From contig CALZFC010000009.1 in assembly GCA_945643635.1 (NCBI GenBank), positions 623,501 to 687,500 on the forward strand: a DNA stretch of 64,000 nt. The letters are read 5' to 3'. Shown here in pieces: positions 11,390-24,100 of the stretch. The translations under genes were made by a program, and so were the position numbers. The notes under the pieces are model-generated. The model was not told the DNA's origin. It did no database searches and was given only the letters and a program-made list of their open reading frames with translations. Within the stretch, counting starts at the first letter, position 1. Each line of letters opens with the position of its first letter. Origin of the DNA: Allodiplogaster sudhausi (lineage: Eukaryota; Nematoda; Chromadorea; Rhabditida; Diplogasteridae).

Positions 11390-14300
11390 AACTCCCTTCT
11401 TCGTTCAGGTGCACGGTGGCGAAGAGCCCGAAGACATCGATGGTATCCATCGCATTGTTGAAGAGCGGCGCCAACCTCCAAACTGGACCAGAATACTTCG
11501 ATCTGTCTTTGGTGATGTTCGTCCTTTTTTATAATTGTATTAGTTTTTTTTGTTAATTAGTTTAATTAATTACTTTAATTAATCTCTTTTGATGACCTCC
11601 CGACTACTCGAAACCACTCTTGTAGAACGGTCTCGTGTGTTTTCAGTCGGTGGCCGCGCAAATCGTGCACCGCCGACCCCTGATCTTCACTGGCAAGCTG
11701 TGGATGGTTAGTTCAGCCCCTCCCCCTTAGGTACCCAAGTGTCACATCGGAGTCATCTCCCTTCAGCACGACGTCGAGATGAGTCGCGATCTCTACCGCT
11801 ACATCGTCTTCTCAGACATTATCATCTTCCAGAAGCTCAGCAACTTTCGACGGCCTGGAAAGTGCGTAACTATAGAATGAACTATAAAGTGCTGATTGAT
11901 TTATCCTAACTAGATACTTTTTTTTCTTCTTAAGTTTCGAAGCCTTGCTGCTCTACGAGTGCGACTCGGTTCGTCAGGGCGAGTTTGTGACGATTCGCTG
12001 GCCTCACAAGTACTTCATCGTCGAGATGGACGAGGTGGCAGCGGCGGCGTGGTTTGGCAATCTTTTGCTCTTTCTCTGACTTCTCATTTGTAACCTGCTT
12101 TGGCTAGTTTCCTAAATTGTACTCTTCTTCAGGCACAACCGACTACGCCTGTGCGTCGCTCAAGCAAGGGAACGAGAGGAGTCGAAGCCGGAAGAAGAGC
12201 GATATAAGCCTGTCGTCCTCGGAAATAGTGTTCTCTATCCTGGAAAGTACGATCTCACTCTCTCTCTCTCTCTCTCTCTCTCACTTTTCTCACTCTCTTC
12301 TCTCTACCTGCTCCCTTTCACGTCACTCTTTCATGCTTTTCGCTCGCTCACTCTCATTTTCAATCTCGACCTTCCATCCACTCTCCGCTCTCTCTCGATC
12401 TCTCTCACATCTCTCAGTCTCACTCTCCATTTTCCTCTATCTCTCTCACTCTCTCTCTCTCTCTGCTTTAACTCTTCAGGACATGCATCGCTCATTCTCC
12501 GCCTGAGCCCGCGTCAATCGGCAGTTCGGAAGAGGAGCAGCGGAACGCGGCGCATCTGCTTCAGCTGCAGTGCTCTTTCGGTGTCACTTGTGACTGGCTC
12601 ATGCAACGGAGACGACGTCTGATCATTCAAGGCAAACTCTTTGCCACTCTATTTATTTATTTCTTAATTAATAAGTTAATTAATGAAATTTTTCTCGACA
12701 TCCGCTCCCTCTCTCTCCAGGAGAGTTGTTCATGTACGACAAGGACGGCGAACTCGCTTCCCGTCGTGTTGTTCTTCTTTCTGATCGGCTGATCATCTCG
12801 AAGGACACCGAGTTCGCCACTTCTGTCCACCATACGTGAGTGTTCATAAAGAAATCTTATGGGACTAGTAATAGATACGTAATAGTACTAAGATGGTACT
12901 AGCTAGTTCTAATATAAGTACTAGTGCTAACGATAAGATGAGTACTGGTATTAAGATAAGTACTAGTACTAAGATAAGTACAAGTTCTAAGATAAGTACT
13001 AGTACTAAGATAAGTACTAGTACTAACATAGGTATTAGTTCTAACAATAAGATGAGGAAGAAGATACTACATGTCCTTTCAGGCATGACATTGTGCACGA
13101 GGTGGATCTCGAGAAGCTTCGCTGCTTTGCATCGTCGACTCTGCTCACGCTGCGCACCACGCACCGCATCTACTATCTCGAAGCGACCAGTCCTGATCTC
13201 GCCAATCTCTGGTACTGGTGTTATGCCTTTACCAAGAAGTTCGCAGTGAACACGAGAGAGCAACTCTCAGGTATCGTGAGATTGATCGGATGGCCGAGAT
13301 GGTTACGATTGTCGCGAAGCGCATCAAGAGCGGCGCCAGTCGCATCCTTGCCGAGGCGTACGTGCACTTCTTTATTTATTTATTTATTTTTATTTATCTA
13401 CATCGACTAAGATGTGACAAACTAAGTTGTGACAACATTTCCAGAGGACGTTACCGGAGAAAATGCAATAAAGGAGGAGAGAATGTCATGATATGAGAGA
13501 CAGGAAATATCTTTTCTTGTCTTTGCTGTTATAATATAAAGTGGACTGATCTAACGATAAGATTGCATCTTGTTGCAGCCGCTTCCGCCAGGAGCTCGAG
13601 CGGACAGACCGGGTGTTCCAGATGGCTGCTGCCGCGCGCGCCTCGCCCATCATTGGAGCACATCCAAGAGAGTTCGTTTCGAGAATCTACACTCATTCCT
13701 TCGTATCCATAACATTCTATGCTCCTGCTCTTTCTTAGTTCCAGGGAGATCTGTGATGGCAACATCGAGGAAGAATCCCTCGACGACGACATCGACAAGT
13801 ACGGCGGCGCGAGTCCGACGCCCACGGAATTTGCGTAAGGTTTTTTGTCATTCTTCTCTTGCTCCTCATATGACATCTGTCTTTCTTTCCCATTTTCAGT
13901 CTCTTTCTCTCTCTCTTCCTCTTTCTCTCTTCCTCTCTCTCTCGCTCTCGCTCTCTCTGTCTTTGCTCCCAATCTCTGATATTACTTGTCAAAGGTGTTC
14001 ACTCCAATTCGAATCTTTCAGTTTCAACTTCCGTGATACAACTCCCGAGGATCTTGCGATGCACGTCAATTCTCCAGCCGAGAAGTCGGTCCCCCAAATG
14101 TTCGTAGTACTAATCCGCCTTTCAGATGCGCGCCCGCTAACATCTCCAAATTGACCACCCACTTACTGTAGTTTGGGAAGTGTTGAGTAATTTTTTTCGT
14201 TCTTCTTGAGGATGGCCGACTTGGACGAGGAGTGCGACAGTTCATCGGATGACGCGATGGAGGATGAAGAGGACGACCTCGAGGAGGACCTCAGCGACTC

Positions 14301-16153
14301 CGAGTTTCTCATGCATCCCGATGAGCAGCAAGCTCTCATACAAGGAGTCGCTGTCCGCCCTTCTGTTGTCATGGAAGAACACGCGCAAGAGAGAACAGAG
14401 TATGATCCGCTTTCTCACAACTAAACAATAGGATCTTTATAACAATACAGTATGCGGATACTCAATATATGTTTGTAATATCTCAACATATTTACGCGTT
14501 ACCATGTTTATTCCACAATCAGGCACTGTGCCCGGTGGGCAAAAGCATGTATTGCATCTCTATTATTTATTTATATGTATCAAACAACATATTGTTTATA
14601 TTTGAAAGATTATTCCGTATTGTGAAGCAATAAGTAACTACATATTTCTTATGGTTAGAAACGAGCGAGACGGCCGCTCGACTGATTCTGGCGTGGCGAC
14701 TTTTGTCGATGAGATTGACCAGGCAGCGGCGGCCACCGAGCCTCGTCTGATTCTTGAGGATGAGTATGACGAGGTGAGCTTTTCCTGAAGCCAGAAAGCC
14801 AGATGTGGATGTGTAGACTTTAATACGAATAATTAAATTAATCAGAATGATAATTTGAGTAATTAAATTAATTAGAGTAATTAAAATAATTAAATTAATT
14901 AGAGTAATTAAATCAATTAGAGTAATTAATTTAATAAGAGTAATTAAATAAATTATAGACAACGGAACCGCGCGTCGTTGACATGAGCGCGACGGAGGAG
15001 GCGCAGCGGCGCGCGACGATCCTCGCGCAGTGGCCATTCCTGCGCGACCCGGCTCTCCTCGCGCTCGCCGTCCGTGACCGCGCGCTCGCTCTCGCGTGCG
15101 CCGCCAGCCAACAGCCTGCCGCGCTCGCTGCTGCCGCGGCCATGGCCACGCGTGGCAACAAGAAAAGGTTCCCGCCAAATGTTCCATTTGAAAATCATTT
15201 CAATGCAAATGTTGGTCCTCACTTGAAAACCTCATGTCAGCGCCGCTAGCCTCGCTGCACTGATCGGCGAATCGGGCAAGCTGAAGCGGGACAATGGCTC
15301 TCCGCCGCAAGATGCAGAAGAGAGTGAAGAGCCATTCACGAAGAGACGCGCGTCCGAGTCGAATATCAACGCGGCGCGAGCAGTGAATGGCAGCTGTGGC
15401 AGCGAGAAGCAGCGACACAGCCAGGATGATCTCGTGACGCAGGCCAGTTGGTATTTGGGAGTTGTGCCAGCCAGCAGTCCTCTCGCTTCTCCTTCATTTC
15501 CAACCCATAGAGCCACAATATAATTATCATATTGAAGATCATACTTCAGATTCCCATGGACCTCTTCAAGGGCTTCTGGACGGCTCTGTACATGAAAAAG
15601 CATGCAGAAGTCGCGGCGTCGTTGACTAGTCGCACTCCTGAGTTTGTCCTTTTACACATGAACTGTTTCTGTATTTACATGGCCTTTCAAGAGTGGCATT
15701 ACGGTATGCCAGTTTTAGATTGGCCGAGCGACAGAAAGATAGCAATGACGATGGCTCGGAAGTCGCCAAGGAAGTCGACAAGATACTTGAGACGAATGAT
15801 GCTGTCGAAGTGAAGGAGACGACGACGGCAAAGAAGGCCGCCGACGTGCGCGGCGAAGAGGGAGAGGAGAAGCAGAGCGGGGCGACGACGGATGACGACG
15901 CGAGCCCCGTGCTGTCGAGTGGCACGAGTACGGGCGCATCGCCCGGCTCGCCGCATCTCGAGAGGCCGGCCGAGCCTACCATGGTCAGCCAATGGCGTTA
16001 TTTGGTTAAATAACGAATAAATATTTATAATTATGACAGTTAAATATTATTCCTAGTATATTAACGATATCACAATAAATTAGCTTAAAATTTTTAGAGT
16101 CATTATTCATATTTCAGACACCCGTTCAGATGAGCGCACATCCGCAAGCGTAG
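9398..16153 (+). CDS. Large protein with three PH-like domains
   Basis: Spliced plus-strand gene of about 25 exons. I place the start at ATG 9398, 35 bp after an acceptor-like TTGCTAG, and the stop at 16151-16153. Phase-consistent exons include 9398-9592, 9800-9925, 10030-10130, 10289-10426, 10756-10890, 11077-11314, 11409-11504, 11647-11706, 11767-11861, 11935-12051, 12133-12246, 12480-12631, 12721-12835, 13083-13217, 13271-13357, 13579-13671 and 13745-13834. Three PH-type modules are visible: exons 2-5 (EEHLIVLCNDVILIAEP, helix AFFDAIEFAIRRL), exons 8-11 (LYRYIVFSDIIIFQK, helix WHNRLRLCVAQA) and exons 12-14 (GELFMYDKDGEL, RRVVLLSDRLIISK). The C-terminal half is acidic, Ser/Ala-rich and probably disordered. 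No DH domain was seen. PH domains usually bind phosphoinositides or small GTPases, so a membrane signalling or scaffold role is inferred. Junctions near 14104-14211 and 15645-15700 are unresolved. Confidence 0.7.
12886..13066. repeat. Intronic minisatellite (AGTACTA / ATAAG units)
   Basis: About nine imperfect copies of a unit built from AGTACTAGTACTAAGATA, about 18-20 bp each, inside an intron of the three-PH gene. The unit is itself partly palindromic (TACTAGTA). Confidence 0.75.
14830..14958. repeat. Intronic AT-rich tandem repeat
   Basis: Repeats of AATTAGAGTAATTAAAT fill most of a short intron of the three-PH gene, ending at acceptor AATTATAG before the exon at 14959. Confidence 0.75.
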
Positions 16154-18174
16154 ATCAAAAACGGGAACGGTGCTACCTCCTCGCGGGTGTGCACAGCAAT
16201 AATGGAGAATCTCTTCTGCTTGCCATCTTCTTAGCCTCTCATCACTCTTGTTCTCTGGGCAGCTCCGATTGTCCCAAAAGAACGTTCATTCATAGTTTAA
16301 CGCGCGCTGCACAGTGTATGTACAAATCAAGTTTTGTCTTCAGTCTTTATCAAATTGTATACTCATATCTATACTATCTTTAAGATATCACACGTTATCA
16401 ACTATCGCTGCACGCAGCATTTCTCTTGATCATTATATGGTTTTGTTGCCATTTATTTTTTTTTTTGTAACTTCAAAAGCTATGCCTGTGGGTATCATAT
16501 CAGCTAGTATGTCGATTTGGTAAAATGACATCACTGAACAATTTTACGCGTGGCACCGTGTGCCCCCCTTGGAATCCCTTAAAATTGCTAACTTCTTTTT
16601 TTTTTAAATATATACATTCTCCACATTCCCGTGTGTACGCCGCTATCGTATCTTTTGTTTGTAGTAACACATATTTATAGACTCTCGATGATTCGGACAG
16701 CAGAAATGTCCACCACAGCACACTCTTCGTGTCAGAATACAGGCTGCACCTTGCTGGCCCTTTCGAATTCCTCCCCCCCTTGTTGGCCTTGCTTCTTCTC
16801 TCCACACACGGCCTCTCCATATCATGGTGCCTCCTCCTCCCATCAGAAATAAAAATGCGCAGTGTACATGTTCTCTACGCGTGCCCTTCGTCATGCTCTG
16901 CAATACACGTGTCGTATCTTCTCTCGAAAACGTTGGCGAACTATTTGAAAAAAAATAGTTCGGCTGATATTTTGTGAACGTTTCGAGATATGAAGAAAGA
17001 ACTGGAACATTGGCTGCTGCCTTTTCTGTTTGGCCAAACGTTGCGGTCGTGCTGAACTGGCATAGCGTTCTATGACAACACTGTTACTGTGTCTAAACAC
17101 AGCGAGACCCTTTCTCTCTCTCGTCTTCAACTTCTCTCCCAGATTTTGCTTCAATTGTTTAGCTGCTTGTTACATAGTTTTATTGTCAAGATGGATTTTA
17201 GATGAGAGACTTTGAGCATGTAGATTTGCATAAGTTGCCGTGTAGTAATCAGCTGATATGTTGCCGAAACAAGCCAATAGCTGACAATTAATTGTGTGGC
17301 TCTCGACGGTTTTTTTTTCCTTTCGAAATGAGGCATGTCTCCGGTCAGCGAGGTAACGCTACTTTCCAATCATTTTGACGTTTTTGTTTGTTCTTACATA
17401 TTCTTCTTTTTCTGCTCCCTCCATCCCATTCTATATGCCATTAGGGTGCGGATTATCAGCTTATCTGATTTTGACAGAATAAAAGATATCAGATAATCTC
17501 GTGCTGATTGTTGTTGACTGACATCGAGAAAGGGCGAAAGCAAAAAGATGCTTAGAGAACTGTTGGTGAGCGTAAATAGAAGAATATATAGCAGCTACTA
17601 CTCATAATAAGACTTCGGAAACGAGGGGGGGGACTCATTGTCAGAGACGGGTCAGGTCGGACTGCGCCCCGTTGCACCTTTGGCAGAAGGGGTCTGCACA
17701 CATTTAAGAGTACATTGAGCAGATAAACCAAATAATAGGGTCCCATGTGAAAAGGAGGAAAGGATTGAATCTATTTGGTTGAATTTAAATAGAAACTATC
17801 GTTTTCTACGTACTTTTCAGCAGCTTCGTGGATGAGAGCAGTCTCCATAGGTTCATGAGGCTGTGTTTCACCATAGGATTGTGAAAAGCAGTCTCATGAG
17901 CTCGCTTCTGATTCGCCTCTCCGTCTCCTTTGATGATGACGTCTGAGATTCACTAGTCCATCGTTTCACAAATTAATATGGAAAATTCCACCTTTGTGCG
18001 ACCGTCAGTGTAACGCGTTCCGTTCACAATGACAACCTGTGTAATTTCAGTGTTTCAGTTCAGTGGCGGGAGTCGTGAAATTTAAATTTGCTTTTTAATT
18101 ATTAAGAGAATTATCACTTTATTCATATTACTTTGGTGTTTTAAACTTACTTATCCTGTCTAATTTTGCTAGGA
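16154..18174. other. Intergenic between the three-PH gene and the RhoGEF gene
   Basis: No gene seen. Both neighbours read rightwards. ATG 18175 follows an acceptor-like TTTTGCTAG by two bases, so the RhoGEF transcript has either a 5' UTR intron here or a trans-spliced leader; the sequence cannot tell which. Confidence 0.5.
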
Positions 18175-21100
18175 ATGTCCGCAGCTTCATCGTCGTTTGC
18201 ATTCTACGAAGCTGAAGCGACTCCTTCATCTTGCCTGGAATCAGGCGGCGAAACGGGAGCACGCTCAGAAGTCTCGCTTGTGGTCAGAGCTGTGTTTGTT
18301 CTCTTCTATTCATGCGCAGTATGCGCTTATTACTTTATCAGCAAGCACTTTTCTCGTCAAATGTCAGCGTGAATCGAAAGAATTCCCTCGTCACAAGTTC
18401 GCGTGCGAGTCCGGCAGATCCGCCGAGTTTGTCAATGTGCGCCAAGAGCTCTACGATTCCGAGCGAGCTTATCTCATCTATCTTCAGACGCTCATTGAGG
18501 TTTATTTTAGGTATTATTCCGGTATTCCTTCACCCACGATCCCAAAATTTTACTTTCGATGTTAATTTGACGATTCGTATTTTCTTCTCCCTGTTCCAGG
18601 TGTACGTTGTGTTGAGCCGACACGAACTCAAACTTGGGTAATTAAACCTTTATTTCCATAATTGAAGAAATAATCAAATCAAAAACTGAAGAACTGTGTG
18701 TGTCTTCCAACTGTTCTCCTGACGCTTAAATATTGGTTCACCAACAAAACATAATACTTAGGGAATATGTGATTGTTGGAGAAAGAAAAGAGAGAAGCGA
18801 AACTGAATATGATTCATTGTCTGGAATTGGGAAAAGCGGAATGCGTTCAATCTTATCAAAACAACAGAAACAGAGGAAATTGCTTGTGAATCATTTGCGA
18901 TGCCGAAGACTAGTCATGAGGCCTCGAGTTGTTTTCTTTGCGATAAGAAATGGGCGAGAAGGCAAAAAAGGCGAATGATTCATTATAACGCCAAAGGCTA
19001 GACATGAGGCGGCTGGCTTGCTTTCTCTTTACGATCTTTTGGTTTCTTACATTTGGCGCGATTGCGCACATTTCTAATTTCGGCATTCGCCGACACTCGG
19101 GGGGCCAAATAAATGTCTAGAAGCAGAGTTTCAAAAGCATTGAAACTATGACAAATGAGGACAGCATCATTACTACTGTGAATTCAAGATTTTCTTTGAT
19201 TAAGGCTATGAAATTGGATTTGAATTCCTTTAGTTGACTGAATCTTGAGTTGGAACCTTGGATTGTGTTGTCAGAGAGTAGCGTCTCGAGTTGCCCTTGA
19301 ATTTGGATTGCTGTGCTTGAGACTCCGCAGCTGAGGTTGCAATCCTCATTCACTTGAGCGCTGGTGGCTTGGAAAACGGCTATTCTCGTTGTCGCATCTG
19401 GAGAGCATTGTATTGCGATTGCCAGACCGCTCTTGCAGTGGTGACGAGAGTGGGATTCGAACCCACGCCTCCGAAGAGATTGAAGCTTATGCAGCAAAGG
19501 AGCAGATTCAATGGCAGTTCATCACTCCACGTGCACCATGGCAGGGAGGGCTGTACGAACGCCTAGTACAAGAAGTCAAGAAGGCCATCAAGGCCACAAT
19601 TGGAAGAAAGAAGCTGACAGAAGACGAGATGCAGACACTTCTGACAAAGGTTGAGGCTATCTTAAACAACAGACCTCTCATCCAAGTCGGAGAGACGGGC
19701 GAAGTCTTGCGTCCTCAAGATCTTATGCAACCTCTCGCCAAGACAGAAGCACCTGACTTCGAAGTCGACGACTACGACGAAGACGACTCGAAGAAGAAGC
19801 TTCTACAAGCATGGGCGACAACAAATGAGCTTCTTGACCGATTCTGGATGATCTGGATCAGGCACTACATTCCGGCCCTCCGTGAACAGCATCAGAAGTT
19901 CATGAAACAAGATCGGATGAGAGCCAAGCAATCACCGAACATCGGAAATGTCGTCATCATCGCAGATCTGCTGAAGAAGAGGGACGAATGGCCACTCGGA
20001 AGGATTGTCACACTTCACCCAGGCAACGATGGGCGAATACGCAGCGCAACAGTGCAAACTGCAAGTGGACGCCAGCTAACAAGAAGCATAACTCATCTCC
20101 TACATCTCGAAAAGAATGAAAACGACAATGGCGAAGAAAATGACAAAGAAGAAGAGCGCACAAAGCTTTCTCAACTAAAACCAAATCCAAAGGACAAAGG
20201 AAGTGGAGATGACAAGCAGCGATATTTCAAATCAAACAATCAACTGAGGAAGAACAAACCGGTAATAAAGGCAAGACCAAACTCAACGCCGTACAACCTT
20301 CGATCAACTGTGAAGAAAGCAGTGGTAAGCATGTTGATACTTCTGCTTCTGGCAACTGGAGGACTCGCACGAAGATGCCCAAATGACAAGGCACCAGTAC
20401 CATCCAATCTTATTTTCCTCGACGAATGTCTGGAGTACGGCTACGCCGCGTTCTCAGGACCAGACGGACGCATCTGCCACATTTCCCGTCAGTGTCCAGG
20501 CAACGCACTTCGAAAAGAAACTGGAGATATGTGCGGCCCCAAGTGCAGTTGTGAACAATGGGCCTCTGGATGCTCCTTCTACCAAGGCACATATACTGCC
20601 AACTCCACAGCCAAAAACAACAAGGTCCGCAGCACTCTGGACAGCATGCGACCGAAGTATTGCTCGGGGAAGCCGTCTCCAAAATGCTCTCAAACGCCGA
20701 TCGAGACAACAGTACTGCAGGTTGAATTGTACGATGGCAGCTACCATCCACTCGAGGAGATGAAGCTCGTCTTCCCCGAGATCAGTCGAAGCCATTGCAT
20801 CGGTGAAGGCACCAAAACTGGCACACCTGAGTACTGCACGGAATTCAACTGCGATGAGAACGGCACCGCCTTCTGCTTCCTACCAAAGGCACCCATCGCG
20901 ATGCTAGCCACGAAGGAAGGTCCCGTCGCAGTTCGACAATGGGGCTCGCTCAAGAGAACCGTCTACGGAGAAGCAGAGAATACAGAAACGTGCATTAACT
21001 GCTCAATCATATGCACCAAGGGCGGTGTCTACGCGACAGGCAACAATGTCCGCCTGATCAACCTCCAAGCAGCTGCCTATCAAGCCATGATCGAAGATCC

Positions 21101-24100
21101 AGAAAAACAGCAAGAAATTGCACTGCCGCACAACATCATCGCCAGCCCATACAAGGTAACAGTGAAGATGTACAAGAAGGAAGTCGTCGTGTTCGAGAAG
21201 CAGATCGACTGTCAAGCAGGCGCATTCTGTGAGCGCATCGAGTGCACAGTTTGCTGGGAGGCAGTGAGAAATCCACACTGTATACCAAAGCTTACCATCG
21301 CTGCCGTCATCGCCTGCTCGTACCTCATCCTTACAATCCTCTGTACACTTCTCAAAGTTGCCACTTGCCTCTGCAAAGGATGTCAAGTGATCCGCAAAGT
21401 TCTTCTCGCCGCTGGGAAGGTTGCCACCTTCTGTCGAAGCCAGGCAAAGTGGAAACGAACAGATGAAAGACGCGTCAAGCCGGTCACTTTCACGAGAAAG
21501 CGAGAAGCCGTCCCGCTTCTCACCATCCTCTTCATAGCAACTACCATCTGCCATGCATGCGACCACTCAGTCGTCATCTCCACATCGGAAGAAATTTGCG
21601 AGACGATAGCTGGAATCACGAGCTGCAGCAGTCAGGCAGTCAGCAATTTCAAGGAAGCAACAACTGGTGGAACACTTTGTCTCCAGGTGAAAGATCAAGA
21701 AGGACGTGCCGCAGCCACAATTGAGGCGTCTATCCAGAAGATCGCTCTAAGATGCGAGAAGATTTCCCACTTCTACACCAAAGCTGTTGACATCGACACC
21801 ACCTCGATTAAGAGATGCTCATCCTCCGGAAGTTGTGTAGAAGACCGCTGCCGCACAATCAGCCCAAACCAATCAATCACCGAGCTCGGAACACTGAATG
21901 ACCTACCAGGAGTATCAGGCTGCCTCCCATCGTCAGGATGCTTGTGGAATGGTTGCCTGTCATGCAATTCTGCCTGCACATTCTACCGCTCAGTAGCACG
22001 ACCTCGAGAAAATGGAGTACACGAAGTATTCACATGCAACTCCTTCCTAGCCGTCGTCACCCTGAAAATCGACATCTCGACAAATAACAACACCGAAACA
22101 AGGACGCTCAAGATGACAAACGGCTTCAGCGAGACGGTGCAAGGAGTAAAGGTCGTACTCAACTACGTGGTCAGCCCGCCAATGCCAAGTCTAGTCGATT
22201 CCTTCGTATTTGACGGCACGAAGATCGGAAGGCTGACCCAAGAAGAAGTTCGAGAGGCTGAACAATTCAAGTGCAACCCAAACGAACTCGAACAATGCCA
22301 ACTCGATCCAAATGCATGCCAATGTCATCTAATAGACGACGACCAAGTATCATGCAGATGCCCCACAGGAGCAGCAACGACCAAGGCTCTGCATGAACGA
22401 CCGCTACCACAGCGATCAGGTAGTATTTGGCTTGAAGCCGAAGAGACAACGATCCAAGCAATAGCGTTCAAGGCGGTCGCCGACGTCTCAATCACAATCG
22501 AAGGATTCCAATTTGCCCAAATCCAAGAAAGCGACAAATGTGAACTACTTTCCAGCAAATTGCAAGGATGCCACAGTTGCTCTACTGGAGCACAAATGTC
22601 GTACATTTGCACAAGTGCAAACGACCATATCATCGGGCATCTGAACTGCAAGAGCGGTCTGGCAATCGCAATACAATGCTCTCCAGATGCGACAACGAGA
22701 ATAGCCGTTTTCCAAGCCACCAGCGCTCAAGTGAATGAGGATTGCAACCTCAGCTGCGGAGTCTCAAGCACAGCAATCCAAATTCAAGGGCAACTCGAGA
22801 CGCTACTCTCTGACAACACAATCCAAGGTTCCAACTCAAGATTCAGTCAACTAAAGGAATTCAAATCCAATTTCATAGCCTTAATCAAAGAAAATCTTGA
22901 ATTCACAGTAGTAATGATGCTGTCCTCATTTGTCATAGTTTCAATGCTTTTGAAACTCTGCTTCTAGACATCGAGTGCTCGCTCTGCCAGGACGAAGTTT
23001 GATCCATTGTCGGAGATTATCTTCCGTGGACGGCCTCTCCTTGAGACGAATCTTGAAATTGCATTGATTGCTGATTCTGCCGAGAGATCTGGAACCAGCT
23101 CCAGATGCACTGCTCTCGTTGATGCACATGTGAAGAGAGCTGCCCATCTCTTTTCGTCCTTGCCATTCACGAGTGTACAGAGTGGTCCGAAATAGTCGAT
23201 GCCAGTCGTGGAAAAGGCTGGTGATCTCGTGACTCGTTCCTTGGGAAGGGCTGCCATCTCTTCTGCTCGATATGGTGCTGCCTTTCGCTTGCGACAACAT
23301 CTGCATTCATGGATTGTTGACGTTGTAACTCGTCTTGCTCTGTTGATCCAAAAGGATTCGCGCAGGCTTGCCACTGTGTTGGCGACATTGCCATGTGCAC
23401 ATCTTTCGTGGGCATCTTGAATCAGAAGTCGCGCCAGATTTGACTTTGAGTCGACGAAGTACGGATGTTTTGCGCTTGGCGGCAAGTCACTGTTGCTGAG
23501 TCGTCCATGGCACTTCCAGATGCCATCACTGTCCTTCTTGAGATCCAGATTTGCTTGGAGATCCTTGTCTGGAGGATGACTCCGTCCCTCTTGTGCTAGT
23601 AGCAGCCGGACTGCATTTGTTCGTTCTCTTGCATCGATCACTTCGGAGGTTGGCTCCTCTTTCAGCCATCTCGTCACCGGTTCCTTACCGGTCTTCTTCA
23701 ATGCTTGCCTCGCGAAGCGGAGAATTTGGGCCGTTGAGTTGATCAATCTGTTCAGGCTGCTGAATCTGGTTGTGTCGATGAGGACGTTCTTGTCTTGCTT
23801 CGTCACTGCTGCCACTGTTACTGTCGTTTCGTCGTCTTCCTTTGCGAGCTTTGGCCATTCCTCTTCCTCCTTGGAAAGGAAGTTTGGCCCATTCCACCAT
23901 AGCCTTGCTCCCTTCAGTTCTTCCAGGGTACATCCACGCGATGCTAGATCGGCGGGGTTTTCTGTTGTGTTGACGTATCTGCATTCGTCGATTGGCTCGT
24001 TCAGAATTGAATTGACTCGATTTGCAACGAATCGGGGCAGCTTCTCTCCCTTATCCGTCTTTAGCCACGACAGGACGCACTTGCTGTCGCTCCAGAGCAA

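Noticed and set aside
18733..18978. Small 81-residue gene, repeated at 27754-27999
   Set aside because: Both copies lie inside the BEL LTRs, on the strand opposite to the element; duplication follows from the LTRs.
19439..19479. A functional tRNA gene
   Set aside because: Only the 3' half (variable arm onward) is present and CCA is encoded; there is no anticodon or D arm.
19389..22967. A 1192-residue plus-strand host gene
   Set aside because: The first 28 residues are antisense env and tRNA sequence; the rest is BEL integrase and env. It is an inverted piece of the element.
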